Shown: positions 1 through 9,971, counted from the first letter of the stretch. The stretch is 64,000 nucleotides of DNA from Exiguobacterium sp. RIT594 (GCF_003339585.1 NZ_QPKF01000001.1:682001-746000), one strand, 5' to 3'. Numbers and translations: made by a program. The notes: generated by a model from the letters alone, not told the origin.

Positions 1-12
1 GGTGACGCTCGA

Positions 13-924
13 GTGAAATTCCAGTTTCGTATTGGTCTCCGGACGATCAAGACCGGAATCGCTGTAGCGATTGCCCTCAGCTTTTCCTGGTATGTCTTCG
101 GGATCTATTCAGGTATGGGCGCCGTCGCTGCCATCGTTGCGATGCAACCGACGATTCACCGGTCGTTTAAAATCGTCTTCAATCGGATTTTAGGAACGAT
201 TCTTGGATTAGTTTGTGGACTGGCGGTCGTCGCTACGCTTGGAGCAAATCCGTTGACGATTGGTCTCGCGGTCATCGTTTCGCTTGTCTTTAACTCGATG
301 ATTGGACGGACCGACATGTCGACGTTTGCCGCTTTTGCGATCGTCCTGATGTTTGAGAGTCCGACAGCTGACTATGTCCATTACGCGTTGACGCGGTCAT
401 TATTGACGGTCGTCGGTGTCTTATCCGCTGTCGCCGTCAACTATATCGTCTTCCCGCCGCACTACGAAGACCGCTTGTTGTTGTTCGTCAAAAAGACGAC
501 CAAACAATTGATGGAGGACTGGCGGAGTCTGGTCAAAGACGATGCGAAATTACTGACGGTCCGTAAACAGGTCTTAAAACATGAGGAAATGATCATCATG
601 CTGCAAGAAGATCAGAAATATCCACTGGTTGCCAGTGGTCAGAGTAAAGCATTCATTCAATTGAAACAGCTTGTAGATCTGGAAGATAAACTTCTATTGC
701 TTCTCGAGAGTATCGCCAGTCATCGTGACTTGCCGATGTCAGACGAGCAGGAGAAGGTACTTGGACAAGAAATCGATTTTCTGCTCAGCCATCATTATGA
801 TGTGATCTTTTCACATGACCGCGATCAGCCGATGTTCAGCTTTGACCAGGAAGTGAGTGAGGTCAAAGACATCATCAACGGACACTTGCTGGATTACCGG
901 GAACAACTCGAAAAAATGAAATAA
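13..924 (+). CDS. Aromatic acid exporter family membrane protein (ArAE_1/YqjA-like)
   Basis: Predicted integral membrane protein of 303 residues. The first half (about residues 12-150) holds several hydrophobic segments separated by short loops. The second half is soluble, charged and mostly helical (about 150-303). This layout, with the N-terminal RIGLRTIKTG stretch, matches the aromatic acid exporter/FUSC-like family that includes B. subtilis YqjA. No substrate can be read from the sequence. The start is a GTG with a weak GGTGA seven bases upstream; because the window begins here, a start further upstream cannot be excluded. It converges on rqcH and ends at a shared hairpin terminator. Confidence 0.75.
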   Translation: MKFQFRIGLRTIKTGIAVAIALSFSWYVFGIYSGMGAVAAIVAMQPTIHRSFKIVFNRILGTILGLVCGLAVVATLGANPLTIGLAVIVSLVFNSMIGRTDMSTFAAFAIVLMFESPTADYVHYALTRSLLTVVGVLSAVAVNYIVFPPHYEDRLLLFVKKTTKQLMEDWRSLVKDDAKLLTVRKQVLKHEEMIIMLQEDQKYPLVASGQSKAFIQLKQLVDLEDKLLLLLESIASHRDLPMSDEQEKVLGQEIDFLLSHHYDVIFSHDRDQPMFSFDQEVSEVKDIINGHLLDYREQLEKMK

Positions 925-925
925 A

Positions 926-982
926 AAAACGTCGTCCTCGAGACCCTTTTTCAATCGAAAAAGAGTGAGGGCGACGTTTTGG
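926..982. terminator. Bidirectional terminator between the transporter and rqcH
   Basis: A 14-base arm at 926-939 (AAAACGTCGTCCTC) pairs with 967-980 (GAGGGCGACGTTTT) with one mismatch. A second inner pairing is CTTTTTC with GAAAAAG. It is flanked by A-runs on the left and T-runs on the right, so it can serve both converging genes. Confidence 0.85.
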
Positions 983-983
983 T

Positions 984-2678
984 TTAAGGTGTCCGCAATG
1001 ACTGGACGAGATCGGCGTCCGGTGTGACGTAAAGTGTCGTTTGATCCGTATAGATGACGAATCCCGGTTTGGCACCACTCGGCTTTTTGACATAACGGAG
1101 TTCTGTGAAATCGACCGGGACCTGACTCGATTCACGGGCTTTTGAATAGTAGGCAGCAACAATTGCTGCTTCTTTCAGGGTAGTCTCATCCGGCTGTTCA
1201 CTGCGAATGATGACGTGTGAACCGGGAATATCTTTTGTATGCAACCACGTCTCGGACCGACGTCCAAATTTAAAGGTCGCATAATCATTTTGTTTATTGT
1301 TTTTCCCGACGAAAAATGGAATACCGGTCGAAGATTGATACGCCTCGAGTTTCGGGACGAGCGGTTTCTTTTTCTTTTTACTGCGCTCCCGGACATAACC
1401 TTCTTCGACGAGCTCTTCCCGCATCTCCCGAATGTCTTCCGGGGAAGCGACATCGAGTTGTGCCAGCAAGGACTCAAAATAATTGATTTCGAGCTGATTT
1501 TTCTCAAGCTGCTTCGCTACTTCAATTTTAGCGGTCTTCAATTTGTTGTACCGTTTGTAATAGCGCTGGGCATTTTCATTCGGTGAAAAGCGGGGATCAA
1601 GGGCAATCGTAATTTCCTTGCCGTCTTCCTCATAATAATCGACGACGGTTGCTTCTTTCATCCCGCGTTCGAGCTGGTACAGGTAGGTCGTCAATAATTC
1701 CCCTTTATGTTTCAACTCGTCCATCTTTTCCGTGGCGGCGAGATCACGCTCGAGTTTCGTTCGTTTGAGAATGTTTTTATCGTATTCACTTTTGATGAAC
1801 CGTTCCAGGTCGGCAGCCTGCTGTTTGACGCGATCCCGATTCGATTTCTGGTGGAAAAATGCATCGAGGACGTCTCCGCTCGTTGCGAACGTCTTTTCTT
1901 CAACAATCTCTCCATGATGGAGCGCGACAGGCGAGAACCGTTCTTTTCCGTTTGCGAGACGCTGGAAATAATAAGGTCCTGTCAGTTCACCCAGTATGGA
2001 ATGAATGGCCTGCGCCAGCGACGTCCGGTTTGCAAGTCCAGCCCGTGATACGATCTCGGCAGTGATTTGCGGTGAAAAACCACTGAACAATCCTAATAAT
2101 TGACGATCAATCTTTCCGGCATTCCAATCAATCCGGTGTAACGTCTGTTCGATGTCACCGGTCAACGGATCGACTTTATCCTGTTCCGGAGGCAATTGAT
2201 ACTGTAGACCCGGCATGATAGTCCGGAATGTATTTTGGCTGAGCGGAAGATGTTTGATGGCATCCAAAATTTTATCCTGTCCATCTGTCAGCAGGATGTT
2301 GGAGTGGCGGCCCATCAGTTCGATGTACAGCTTCTTGGCTTCTTCATCCCCGAGTTCATTTCGTGAACGGACGCGCATTAAGATGACCCGGTCACGTCCA
2401 AGTTGCTCAATCGATTCGATGAAGCCACCTTCGAGATGCTTCCGGAGCATCATACAAAACATCGGCGGTTCGCTTGGATTGCTCGTCGACTCCGATGTCA
2501 GATGAAGCCGTGCGTACATCGCATTGGCCGATGCGAGCAACATCACGTTTTTTCGTTCTGCCCGGACACTGAAAATCAAATCGAGTGCATACGGTTGATG
2601 TATTTTATTAATCCGTGCTCCAACGAGCGGTTGGAGTTCCCGGACGACACGTGTCGTCATTAGTCCATCAAAAGCCAT
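984..2678 (-). CDS. rqcH: Rqc2 homolog RqcH, ribosome-associated quality control (NFACT family)
   Basis: RqcH binds 50S subunits obstructed by peptidyl-tRNA and recruits tRNA-Ala to add C-terminal alanine tails that mark stalled peptides for degradation (family knowledge from B. subtilis YloA). The 564-residue protein has an NFACT-N domain starting at MAFDGLMTTR, the Asp-Arg pair at residues 96-97 equivalent to the essential DR motif, a long charged coiled-coil middle (about 280-430), and a C-terminal NFACT-R domain with the WLHTKDIPGSHVIIRS signature. The start at 2678 was chosen because GAAGGTAA lies just upstream; an in-frame extension to 2735 is not family-like. It is divergent from gmk, as in Bacillus. 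Older annotations call it fibronectin-binding protein. Confidence 0.93.
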   Translation of the reverse strand: MAFDGLMTTRVVRELQPLVGARINKIHQPYALDLIFSVRAERKNVMLLASANAMYARLHLTSESTSNPSEPPMFCMMLRKHLEGGFIESIEQLGRDRVILMRVRSRNELGDEEAKKLYIELMGRHSNILLTDGQDKILDAIKHLPLSQNTFRTIMPGLQYQLPPEQDKVDPLTGDIEQTLHRIDWNAGKIDRQLLGLFSGFSPQITAEIVSRAGLANRTSLAQAIHSILGELTGPYYFQRLANGKERFSPVALHHGEIVEEKTFATSGDVLDAFFHQKSNRDRVKQQAADLERFIKSEYDKNILKRTKLERDLAATEKMDELKHKGELLTTYLYQLERGMKEATVVDYYEEDGKEITIALDPRFSPNENAQRYYKRYNKLKTAKIEVAKQLEKNQLEINYFESLLAQLDVASPEDIREMREELVEEGYVRERSKKKKKPLVPKLEAYQSSTGIPFFVGKNNKQNDYATFKFGRRSETWLHTKDIPGSHVIIRSEQPDETTLKEAAIVAAYYSKARESSQVPVDFTELRYVKKPSGAKPGFVIYTDQTTLYVTPDADLVQSLRTP

Positions 2679-2775
2679 GATATTACCTTCTTTCTTGATT
2701 TCGTTTCCACTTTCTAAAGGTAACAGAAAGTGCACGGTTATGGTATGATTAAGCAGTCGAGCTGAAAAAGACCAC

Positions 2776-2805
2776 TTGCGAACTTCCTATCTCTACTGCT
2801 AATAT
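2776..2805 (+). promoter_or_regulatory. Probable SigA promoter of gmk
   Basis: TTGCGA (2776-2781), an 18-base spacer, and TAATAT (2800-2805) preceded by TG as an extended -10. It lies about 40 bases before the gmk start. Confidence 0.55.
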
Positions 2806-2807
2806 GA

Positions 2808-3464
<657 letters not shown>

Positions 3465-3465
3465 C

Positions 3466-3669
3466 ATGTTATATCCATCAGTAGACAAGCTTCAAAAGAC
3501 GGTCCCTTCGAAATACACAATCGTGACGGTCGCAGCAAAACGTGCGCGTCAAATCCAAGACGGGAAACGCGTGAAAGTAGCGAACCCGAAATCATACAAA
3601 CCAGTCGGAAAAGCGCTCGAAGAACTCTTTTCTGGTGAAGTCGTGGTTACGAACCAACCGCAAGACTAA
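3466..3669 (+). CDS. rpoZ: DNA-directed RNA polymerase omega subunit
   Basis: Small RNA polymerase subunit that helps assemble the beta-prime subunit. The 67-residue protein begins MLYPSVDKL and contains the conserved core YTIVTVAAKRARQI, matching RpoZ of Bacillales in length. The ATG lies two bases after the gmk stop codon, and GGAGGT inside the end of gmk is the ribosome-binding site. Position between gmk and coaBC is the conserved one. A hairpin with a T-run follows directly. Confidence 0.93.
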   Translation: MLYPSVDKLQKTVPSKYTIVTVAAKRARQIQDGKRVKVANPKSYKPVGKALEELFSGEVVVTNQPQD

Positions 3670-3675
3670 TTTTGA

Positions 3676-3706
3676 AGCAGCCACTCCTCATTGTGGCTGT
3701 TTTTTT
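3676..3706 (+). terminator. Intrinsic terminator between rpoZ and coaBC
   Basis: CAGCCAC (3678-3684) pairs perfectly with GTGGCTG (3693-3699) around an eight-base loop, followed by seven T residues. Only about 20 bases separate it from the coaBC start, so it probably attenuates rather than fully ends transcription. Confidence 0.8.
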
Positions 3707-3725
3707 CAATAAGGAGGAATTCATC

Positions 3726-4916
3726 ATGCTAACGAATCGTAACATCCTATTATGTGTCGGAGGCGGAATCGCTTCATATAAAGCAGCGGCCTTGGCATCG
3801 AAACTCGTTCAGGCCGGAGCGAACGTTCAAGTCGCGATGACGAAGAATGCCCAACAATTCGTCGGGAAAACGACGTTTGCCGCCTTGACGCGAAAACCGG
3901 TCTATGATGATGTCTTCATCGAGCATGATGCATCCAAGATTGCCCACATCGATTTAGCAGATGAAGCTGATTTGATCGTCGTGGCTCCTGCGACGGCCAA
4001 TCTGATTGCGAAACTGGCGCACGGAATCGCCGATGATTTCATTACGACGACGATTTTAGCGGCGACGTGTCCGGTCGTTGTTGCTCCGGCGATGAACGTC
4101 AATATGCTCGAACATCCGGCGACGGTGCGAAATATGGACCGGCTGATGGCAGACGGAGTCCATTTGATTGCACCCGGCGTCGGGAATTTGGCATGCGGTT
4201 GGGTCGGAAAAGGGCGGTTGCCTGAACCGGAAGAATTGGTCGAGACATTATCCGGTCTTTTCGAAACTAAAAAACTGGAAAACCGCCATGTCCTGGTCAG
4301 TGCCGGTCCGACGGTGGAACGAATTGATCCGGTTCGTTATTTGACGAACGATTCATCTGGAAAGATGGGTATCGCGCTTGCGGAAGCGGCCCGGGATGCT
4401 GGAGCAACCGTCACACTTGTTCACGGTCCGGTCCGTGGGACAGTGCCGACCGGTATGACGACGATTGCTGTCGAATCCGGTCAGGAAATGCTCGAAGCGA
4501 TGTTAGCCGTCTATGACAAACAAGACCTGGTCATCATGGCAGCGGCGGTCGCAGACTATCGCCCGACTGTCCAATATGATCGCAAACAAAAGAAAATCGA
4601 CGGACCGTTACGGATTGAACTGGAAGAGACGACTGATATCTTACGAACACTTGGTGAGCGGAAGACCAAACAGATTTTAGTAGGGTTTGCAGCAGAGACG
4701 GAAAACCTGGAAACACATGCGCAACAAAAACTGATTCGAAAACAGGCGGATTTCATCGTCGCAAATGATGTCTCCCGTGCGGACATCGGTTTTTCGAGTG
4801 ATGAAAATCAAGTCACGGTCTACGGTAAAAGTAATGAAGCCGTCCATTACGATCAACAAGCGAAGACCCGATTAGCAACCGCATTAATCGAACAGTTCGC
4901 GGAGGCCTTACGATGA
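3726..4916 (+). CDS. coaBC: Bifunctional phosphopantothenoylcysteine decarboxylase/phosphopantothenate-cysteine ligase
   Basis: Carries out two consecutive steps of coenzyme A synthesis: CTP-dependent joining of cysteine to 4'-phosphopantothenate (CoaB), then FMN-dependent decarboxylation (CoaC). The 396 residues show an N-terminal flavoprotein CoaC half (1-about 180) with the catalytic His in IAHIDLADEADL, the PAMNVNMLEHP motif and the Cys in GNLACGWVGKGRL. The CoaB half (about 185-396) contains SAGPTVERIDPVRYLTN, AAAVADYRP and GFAAETEN. Start at 3726 follows AAGGAGGAA; an in-frame extension would run through the terminator. The stop overlaps the priA start (ATGA). Confidence 0.95.
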   Translation: MLTNRNILLCVGGGIASYKAAALASKLVQAGANVQVAMTKNAQQFVGKTTFAALTRKPVYDDVFIEHDASKIAHIDLADEADLIVVAPATANLIAKLAHGIADDFITTTILAATCPVVVAPAMNVNMLEHPATVRNMDRLMADGVHLIAPGVGNLACGWVGKGRLPEPEELVETLSGLFETKKLENRHVLVSAGPTVERIDPVRYLTNDSSGKMGIALAEAARDAGATVTLVHGPVRGTVPTGMTTIAVESGQEMLEAMLAVYDKQDLVIMAAAVADYRPTVQYDRKQKKIDGPLRIELEETTDILRTLGERKTKQILVGFAAETENLETHAQQKLIRKQADFIVANDVSRADIGFSSDENQVTVYGKSNEAVHYDQQAKTRLATALIEQFAEALR

Positions 4917-7237
4917 TTGCTGAAGTCATCGTCGATGTCGCTGCGGCGACGGTCGACCGGCCCTTTGACTATGAAGTACCGGATTTATGGCGTGATCTCG
5001 TCGTTCCCGGTATGCGTGTCGAAGTGCCGTTTGGTCCGCGGGCGTTGCTCGGAATCGTCGTAGCCGTGAAGGATGGGACCGATCTCGCACGAATTAAACC
5101 GATCGTACGTGTTCTCGATGAGACTCCGACGTATACGGAAGAATTACTTCGACTGTCGAGTTATTTATCAGAGACAACCCTTTGCTATCAGGCGACGGCA
5201 CTGCTTGCGATGTTGCCCGCTGCTTTGAAAGTCAGTTATGATAAACTGATTTTGGCGGAAGACCCGCGGCTGGTTCACTGGAACCAGAAGAAAATCAGCC
5301 AGTTTCCGAGTGAAGTCCAACAACAGATATTAGTGGCTGCCCAAAATGGGGATATCCGACTGCAACCGATCGTCAAAGAAAAGAAGACGTCTAAAACCGA
5401 CAAACGGATCCGCCTGCTTGATGCGACGATTGAATTATCGAAACAAGCTACCAAGCAGATTCTGTTCCGTGATTATCTGACGGAACGACCGGAAGTGTTA
5501 TGGAGTGAAGTGATGCATGAACTCGATTTGACCGTCAGCATTCTCAACAGTCTGGAGAAAAAAGGCGTCATTACAGTTGAGACGATTGATGTGAACCGAA
5601 ATCCGTATGAACATCTTGTCCAGGATATCTTTGTTCCTTCCACGTTGACGACGCACCAGCAGGATGCCGTCGATGCGATTACGGCACCGGATGAAACACA
5701 TACGTTTTTACTCCATGGGGTGACCGGGAGCGGGAAAACGGAAGTGTATCTCGAATCGATTCATACCATGCTTGAACGGGGACGCCAAGCCATTCTGCTC
5801 GTACCGGAGATCAGTTTGACACCGATGATGGTCAAACGTTTTAAACGACGGTTCGGAGACCGTGTCGCCGTGTTGCACAGCGGGTTGTCGTTAGGTGAAA
5901 AATACGATGAATGGCGCAAAATTTCGCATGGAGAAGTGGACGTCGTCGTCGGAGCACGATCTGCGATTTTTGCACCATTGACGAACATCGGTGTGATCAT
6001 TTTAGACGAAGAACATGAAACGACCTATAAACAAGAAGAAAATCCGCGGTATCATACCCGGGACGTGGCAACATGGCGAGCGGCATACCATAAATGTCCC
6101 GTCGTCCTTGGAAGTGCGACGCCGATTCTAGAGACGTATGCACGCTCTCAGAAAGGGGTCTATCGTTACCTCCCTCTAACAGAACGATTCGGAGGCGAAC
6201 TTCCACCGGTCGAGATCATCGATATGCGAAAAGAACTAGAACGCGGCAATCGAACGCCGTTCAGCCTCGCGCTCGTCGAAGGAATCAAACAGCGCATCGA
6301 GCGGGGCGAACAGACGGTCTTGCTCCTCAATCGACGGGGATACACGACATTCGTGCTGTGCCGGGATTGTGGAGAAACGCTTCAATGTCCTCATTGCGCT
6401 GTCAATCTGACGTATCATCAACACCAAGATTGTCTGAAGTGTCATTATTGCGGATTTGAAGCAGCAATGCCGAAAACGTGTCCGTCGTGTGAATCGAAAA
6501 AAATTCGGCAGTTCGGTACCGGAACGCAAAAAATCGAAGAAGAACTGGCACATTTAATTCCGGAAGCGAAAATCATTCGGATGGATCAGGACACGACGTC
6601 ACGCAAAGGGGCGCATGAAAAATTGTTAAATGCGTTTGAGCGCGGCGAAGGAAACATTTTGCTCGGAACACAAATGATTGCCAAAGGACTTGATTTTCCG
6701 AATGTGACACTGGTCGGTGTCATTGCGGCGGATGCCACACTCGGAATTCCCGATTTTCGGGCGAGTGAACGAACGTTTCAGTTGATCACACAGGTTTCAG
6801 GGCGGGCCGGTCGGGGAGCACTTGCCGGGCAATCGATCATTCAGACGTATAACCCGGATCATTATGTCATCCAGACGGCAAAACGGCACGACTATGAAGC
6901 GTTTTATAAGCGGGAGATGCAGTTGCGCAAGTTAGGGGGGCATCCGCCCTTCTGGTTTTTAGGATTGATCACGATTTCAGCGGCCCATCCGCTCGAAGCC
7001 CAAGCGGAAGCAGAAGCGATTGCCGGACAACTCCGGCATTTGGAATCAGACGACTTGGTTGTCAACGGTCCGCTCGAAGCGCCGCTCGCACGGTTGAAAA
7101 ACATGTATCGCCAACAGGTGATTTTAAAACATAAAGGTCAAGAAGAGGTACGGGAGGCACTCCGTGCGATGCTTGCGTTACGCATCAAACAAAAAGTCCA
7201 AGTAACAGTGGATTTAAATCCATTTGTATTCATGTGA
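4913..7237 (+). CDS. priA: Primosomal replication restart helicase PriA
   Basis: A 3'-to-5' superfamily 2 helicase that recognises stalled forks and reloads the replisome. The 774-residue protein has the N-terminal DNA-binding region, Walker A GVTGSGKTEVYLES, the DEEH box, the GSATP motif, and an inserted zinc region with Cys pairs in CRDCGE, CPHC, CHYCGF and CPSCES. Motifs VSGRAGRG and GTQMIAKG of the C-terminal helicase lobe are intact. Slightly shorter than the B. subtilis protein (about 805). It overlaps coaBC by four bases and its stop overlaps the leader of the def-fmt gene. Confidence 0.95.
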   Translation: MIAEVIVDVAAATVDRPFDYEVPDLWRDLVVPGMRVEVPFGPRALLGIVVAVKDGTDLARIKPIVRVLDETPTYTEELLRLSSYLSETTLCYQATALLAMLPAALKVSYDKLILAEDPRLVHWNQKKISQFPSEVQQQILVAAQNGDIRLQPIVKEKKTSKTDKRIRLLDATIELSKQATKQILFRDYLTERPEVLWSEVMHELDLTVSILNSLEKKGVITVETIDVNRNPYEHLVQDIFVPSTLTTHQQDAVDAITAPDETHTFLLHGVTGSGKTEVYLESIHTMLERGRQAILLVPEISLTPMMVKRFKRRFGDRVAVLHSGLSLGEKYDEWRKISHGEVDVVVGARSAIFAPLTNIGVIILDEEHETTYKQEENPRYHTRDVATWRAAYHKCPVVLGSATPILETYARSQKGVYRYLPLTERFGGELPPVEIIDMRKELERGNRTPFSLALVEGIKQRIERGEQTVLLLNRRGYTTFVLCRDCGETLQCPHCAVNLTYHQHQDCLKCHYCGFEAAMPKTCPSCESKKIRQFGTGTQKIEEELAHLIPEAKIIRMDQDTTSRKGAHEKLLNAFERGEGNILLGTQMIAKGLDFPNVTLVGVIAADATLGIPDFRASERTFQLITQVSGRAGRGALAGQSIIQTYNPDHYVIQTAKRHDYEAFYKREMQLRKLGGHPPFWFLGLITISAAHPLEAQAEAEAIAGQLRHLESDDLVVNGPLEAPLARLKNMYRQQVILKHKGQEEVREALRAMLALRIKQKVQVTVDLNPFVFM

Positions 7238-7248
7238 GGTGGCAAATT

Positions 7249-8634
7249 ATGTACAAAGTTGTAGAAGTACCAAATGAAGTATTACGTCAAAAATGCCAAC
7301 GCGTAACGAAGTTTGATAAGAGATTAGGGAAAATGATTGATCGTATGTTCGATACGATGTATGAATATGATGGTGTCGGACTTGCTGCGCCACAAATCAA
7401 TCAGCCGATTCGTGTCGCTGTCGTCCATACGGATGATGAAACGGGACCAATTGAGCTGATTAACCCAGAAATCATCGAAGCATCCGGTTCAGAAATCGAT
7501 GACGAAGGATGTTTGAGTATGCCGGGAATTTTCGGACCGGTCGAACGGTTCGAGCAAATCGTCGTCAAATCACAAGACCGTCTAGGACGGAGTGTCAAAA
7601 TTAAGGCGAATGGTTTTTTTGCACGGGCGATTCAACACGAAATGGATCATCTGGACGGTGTATTGTTTACGGATAAATTAGTCGAAACAGAAGCATCCCC
7701 TCGCGTCGTCTTCATGGGGACGCCGGACTTTGCCGCCAATACGCTCCGTGAAGTGATTGATGCCGGTTATGATGTCGTCGGTGTCGTCTCTCAGCCTGAT
7801 AAACCCGTTGGACGCAAACGTGAAATCAAACCAACACCGGTGAAGGAAGTTGCGCTGGCTCACGACATTCCTGTCTTACAACCCGTTAAAATCCGGGAAG
7901 ATTATCAAGACTTACTCGACTTGAACCCGGACCTGATCATTACGGCTGCTTACGGACAAATCGTTCCGACGGCCGTGCTTGAAGCACCGCGATATGGTGC
8001 GATTAATGTCCATGCGTCCTTGCTGCCGAAGTATCGCGGCGGCGCTCCGATTCATCAAGCCATTATCGATGGTGAAGCGGAAACGGGAGTCACAATCATG
8101 TATATGGTGGACCGGTTGGATGCAGGCGACATGTTATCAAAAATCATCGTGCCGATCGAAGAACGTGATACAGTCGGAACGATGTTTGACAAACTCAGTG
8201 CTGCCGGTGCCCGCCTGCTAATCGAAACATTACCGCAGTTGATTGCGGGAACATTGACACCGGAAGCGCAACGGGAAGAAGACGTCACGTTTTCTCCGAA
8301 TATCAGCAGGGAACGGGAACGACTTGATTTTTCACGTCCCGGAGAAGCGTTATACAATCAAATCCGCGGAATGAATCCCTTCCCGAGTGCGTATACGATG
8401 CTTGGTTCAGACCGTCTGAAAGTCTACTTTGCTGAAAAAGTCCCGGGTCACGGACCGGCGGGCGAAATCATTGCCCTTGAAGCCGACGGACCGGTCATCG
8501 CAACCGGATCGGATGTCGCCTTGAAATTAGTAGATGTACAACCGGCCGGAAAAAAACGGATGGACGGTGCCACATTTATGCGTGGTGTCGGACAGACATT
8601 GACGATTGGACAGAAAGTAGGCGAACAAGCATGA
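7249..8634 (+). CDS. def-fmt: Fused peptide deformylase / methionyl-tRNA formyltransferase
   Basis: One uninterrupted 461-residue protein. Residues 1-143 are a peptide deformylase with all three metal-site motifs: GVGLAAPQ (42-49), EGCLS with the ligand Cys88 (86-90) and HEMDH (130-134). From about residue 152 it is methionyl-tRNA formyltransferase: VVFMGTPDF, the Asn253/His255 catalytic pair in NVHASLLPKYRGGAPI, the Asp at about 291 in RLDAGD, and the C-terminal tRNA-binding domain. The usual C-terminal tail of the deformylase and the Fmt start codon are gone; the linker is only about eight residues (144-151) and contains no ATG, GTG or TTG in frame. The ATG at 7249 follows GAGGTGG. In relatives these are two adjacent genes in the same position, so the fusion probably arose by a small in-frame deletion; a sequencing deletion is the alternative. 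Confidence 0.9.
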   Translation: MYKVVEVPNEVLRQKCQRVTKFDKRLGKMIDRMFDTMYEYDGVGLAAPQINQPIRVAVVHTDDETGPIELINPEIIEASGSEIDDEGCLSMPGIFGPVERFEQIVVKSQDRLGRSVKIKANGFFARAIQHEMDHLDGVLFTDKLVETEASPRVVFMGTPDFAANTLREVIDAGYDVVGVVSQPDKPVGRKREIKPTPVKEVALAHDIPVLQPVKIREDYQDLLDLNPDLIITAAYGQIVPTAVLEAPRYGAINVHASLLPKYRGGAPIHQAIIDGEAETGVTIMYMVDRLDAGDMLSKIIVPIEERDTVGTMFDKLSAAGARLLIETLPQLIAGTLTPEAQREEDVTFSPNISRERERLDFSRPGEALYNQIRGMNPFPSAYTMLGSDRLKVYFAEKVPGHGPAGEIIALEADGPVIATGSDVALKLVDVQPAGKKRMDGATFMRGVGQTLTIGQKVGEQA

Positions 8635-9971
8635 ACGTCAGAGATGCAGCAGTAACAACTTTATTAAAAATTGGTCAAGGTGGGGCTTTCTCCACGATTT
8701 CCGTCCACCAGATGCTTGAAAAACGTGCCATTTCAAAAGCAGATGTCGGCTTATATACGGAACTGGTGTACGGAACGCTCAGCCGTGAATTGACACTCGA
8801 CTATATTTTAGAACCGTTCTTAACGAAACAAAAGAAGCTCGATCCATTCATTCGTCCGTTATTACGAATGAGCGTCTATCAACTGTTTTATCTCGACCGG
8901 ATTCCGGATCATGCCGTCATCAACGAGGCAGTTGAGATTGCCAAGACACGCGGTAAACCGCACATTGCGAAAGTCGTCAACGGTGTGCTGCGGAACGTCC
9001 TTCGACAAGGAAAACCTGATTTCTCAGCGATTCCTTCAGTGGTCGACCGAATCAGTATCGAGACAAGCCATCCGGCATGGCTAGTCGAACGGTGGATTGA
9101 ATTATTCGGAGAAGAAGAAACATGGCAGATGTGCCGACTGAACAATGAACCGGCTCCCGTCACCGTCCGTGTCAACCGGACCCGGACAGACAGACGAGAA
9201 GCGATTGAATTACTGGAAGCCCAGGGCGTCAGTGCGAAACCGGCCCATGTGGCGCCAGACGGTCTCGAAATCATCAGTGGCAGCGTGCAACAGACGGATT
9301 TATTGGAACGTGGGTACCTGTCGCTCCAGGACGAAAGTTCGATGCTCGTTGCTGCGGCGTTAGGTGCACAACCGACAGATCGTGTCCTGGACAGCTGCGC
9401 GGCGCCAGGCGGGAAAGCGATGCATATCGCGGAAGGTTTGGCGAACGGCTCGCTGTTGGCACTGGATCTTCATCCACACAAAGTGAAATTGCTAGAAAAA
9501 CAGGCAGTTCGTCTTAGACTTGAAAATGTTCAGGCGGAAGCACTGGATGCCCGTCAAGCGGGCACCCGTTTTGAGGCGGCGTCGTTTGACCGGGTACTGG
9601 TCGACGCACCGTGTTCGGGACTCGGTGTCATTCGCCGGAAACCCGATATCAAGTGGACGAAACGTCCGGAAGATTTAACGCAGTTGCCGGTCATTCAGCG
9701 GCAGATTCTGGAAGCGGTTCTTCCGTTGGTCAAACCGGACGGAACATTCGTCTATTCGACCTGTACGATGGATCCGCTCGAAAATGAGCAGCAAACGGAC
9801 TATATTCTCAGCCAAGGATTTGTTTTTGACGAAACATTCAAAACACGGATGCCGGAAGCCGTTCAATCGCTGATTGGTGAACGGGCTGAATTGAAATTAC
9901 TCCCGACATCACTTGGTACAGATGGTTTTTATATCGCTGCATTCAAAAAAGTGAATGAACCAACAGGATAA
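8631..9971 (+). CDS. rsmB: 16S rRNA (cytosine-967-C5)-methyltransferase RsmB
   Basis: SAM-dependent methylation of C967 of 16S rRNA. The 446 residues comprise a NusB-like RNA-binding domain (about 1-130), then a Rossmann methyltransferase with the SAM motif DSCAAPGGKAMHIA, the motif IV Cys in DAPCSGLGVIRRKPDIKW and the motif VI catalytic Cys in YSTCTMDPLENE. The ATG overlaps the stop of def-fmt by four bases. In B. subtilis rlmN lies between this gene and prpC; here prpC follows at once. Confidence 0.94.
   Translation: MNVRDAAVTTLLKIGQGGAFSTISVHQMLEKRAISKADVGLYTELVYGTLSRELTLDYILEPFLTKQKKLDPFIRPLLRMSVYQLFYLDRIPDHAVINEAVEIAKTRGKPHIAKVVNGVLRNVLRQGKPDFSAIPSVVDRISIETSHPAWLVERWIELFGEEETWQMCRLNNEPAPVTVRVNRTRTDRREAIELLEAQGVSAKPAHVAPDGLEIISGSVQQTDLLERGYLSLQDESSMLVAAALGAQPTDRVLDSCAAPGGKAMHIAEGLANGSLLALDLHPHKVKLLEKQAVRLRLENVQAEALDARQAGTRFEAASFDRVLVDAPCSGLGVIRRKPDIKWTKRPEDLTQLPVIQRQILEAVLPLVKPDGTFVYSTCTMDPLENEQQTDYILSQGFVFDETFKTRMPEAVQSLIGERAELKLLPTSLGTDGFYIAAFKKVNEPTG

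Noticed and set aside
1239-2663. Plus-strand open frames across rqcH
   Set aside because: All are antisense to RqcH, have no ribosome-binding sites and no conserved features.
7690-8634. fmt as a separate gene starting inside the fused frame
   Set aside because: No ATG, GTG or TTG codon occurs in frame between the deformylase end and VVFMGTPDF; the first Met inside FMGTPDF would remove the first strand of the fold.
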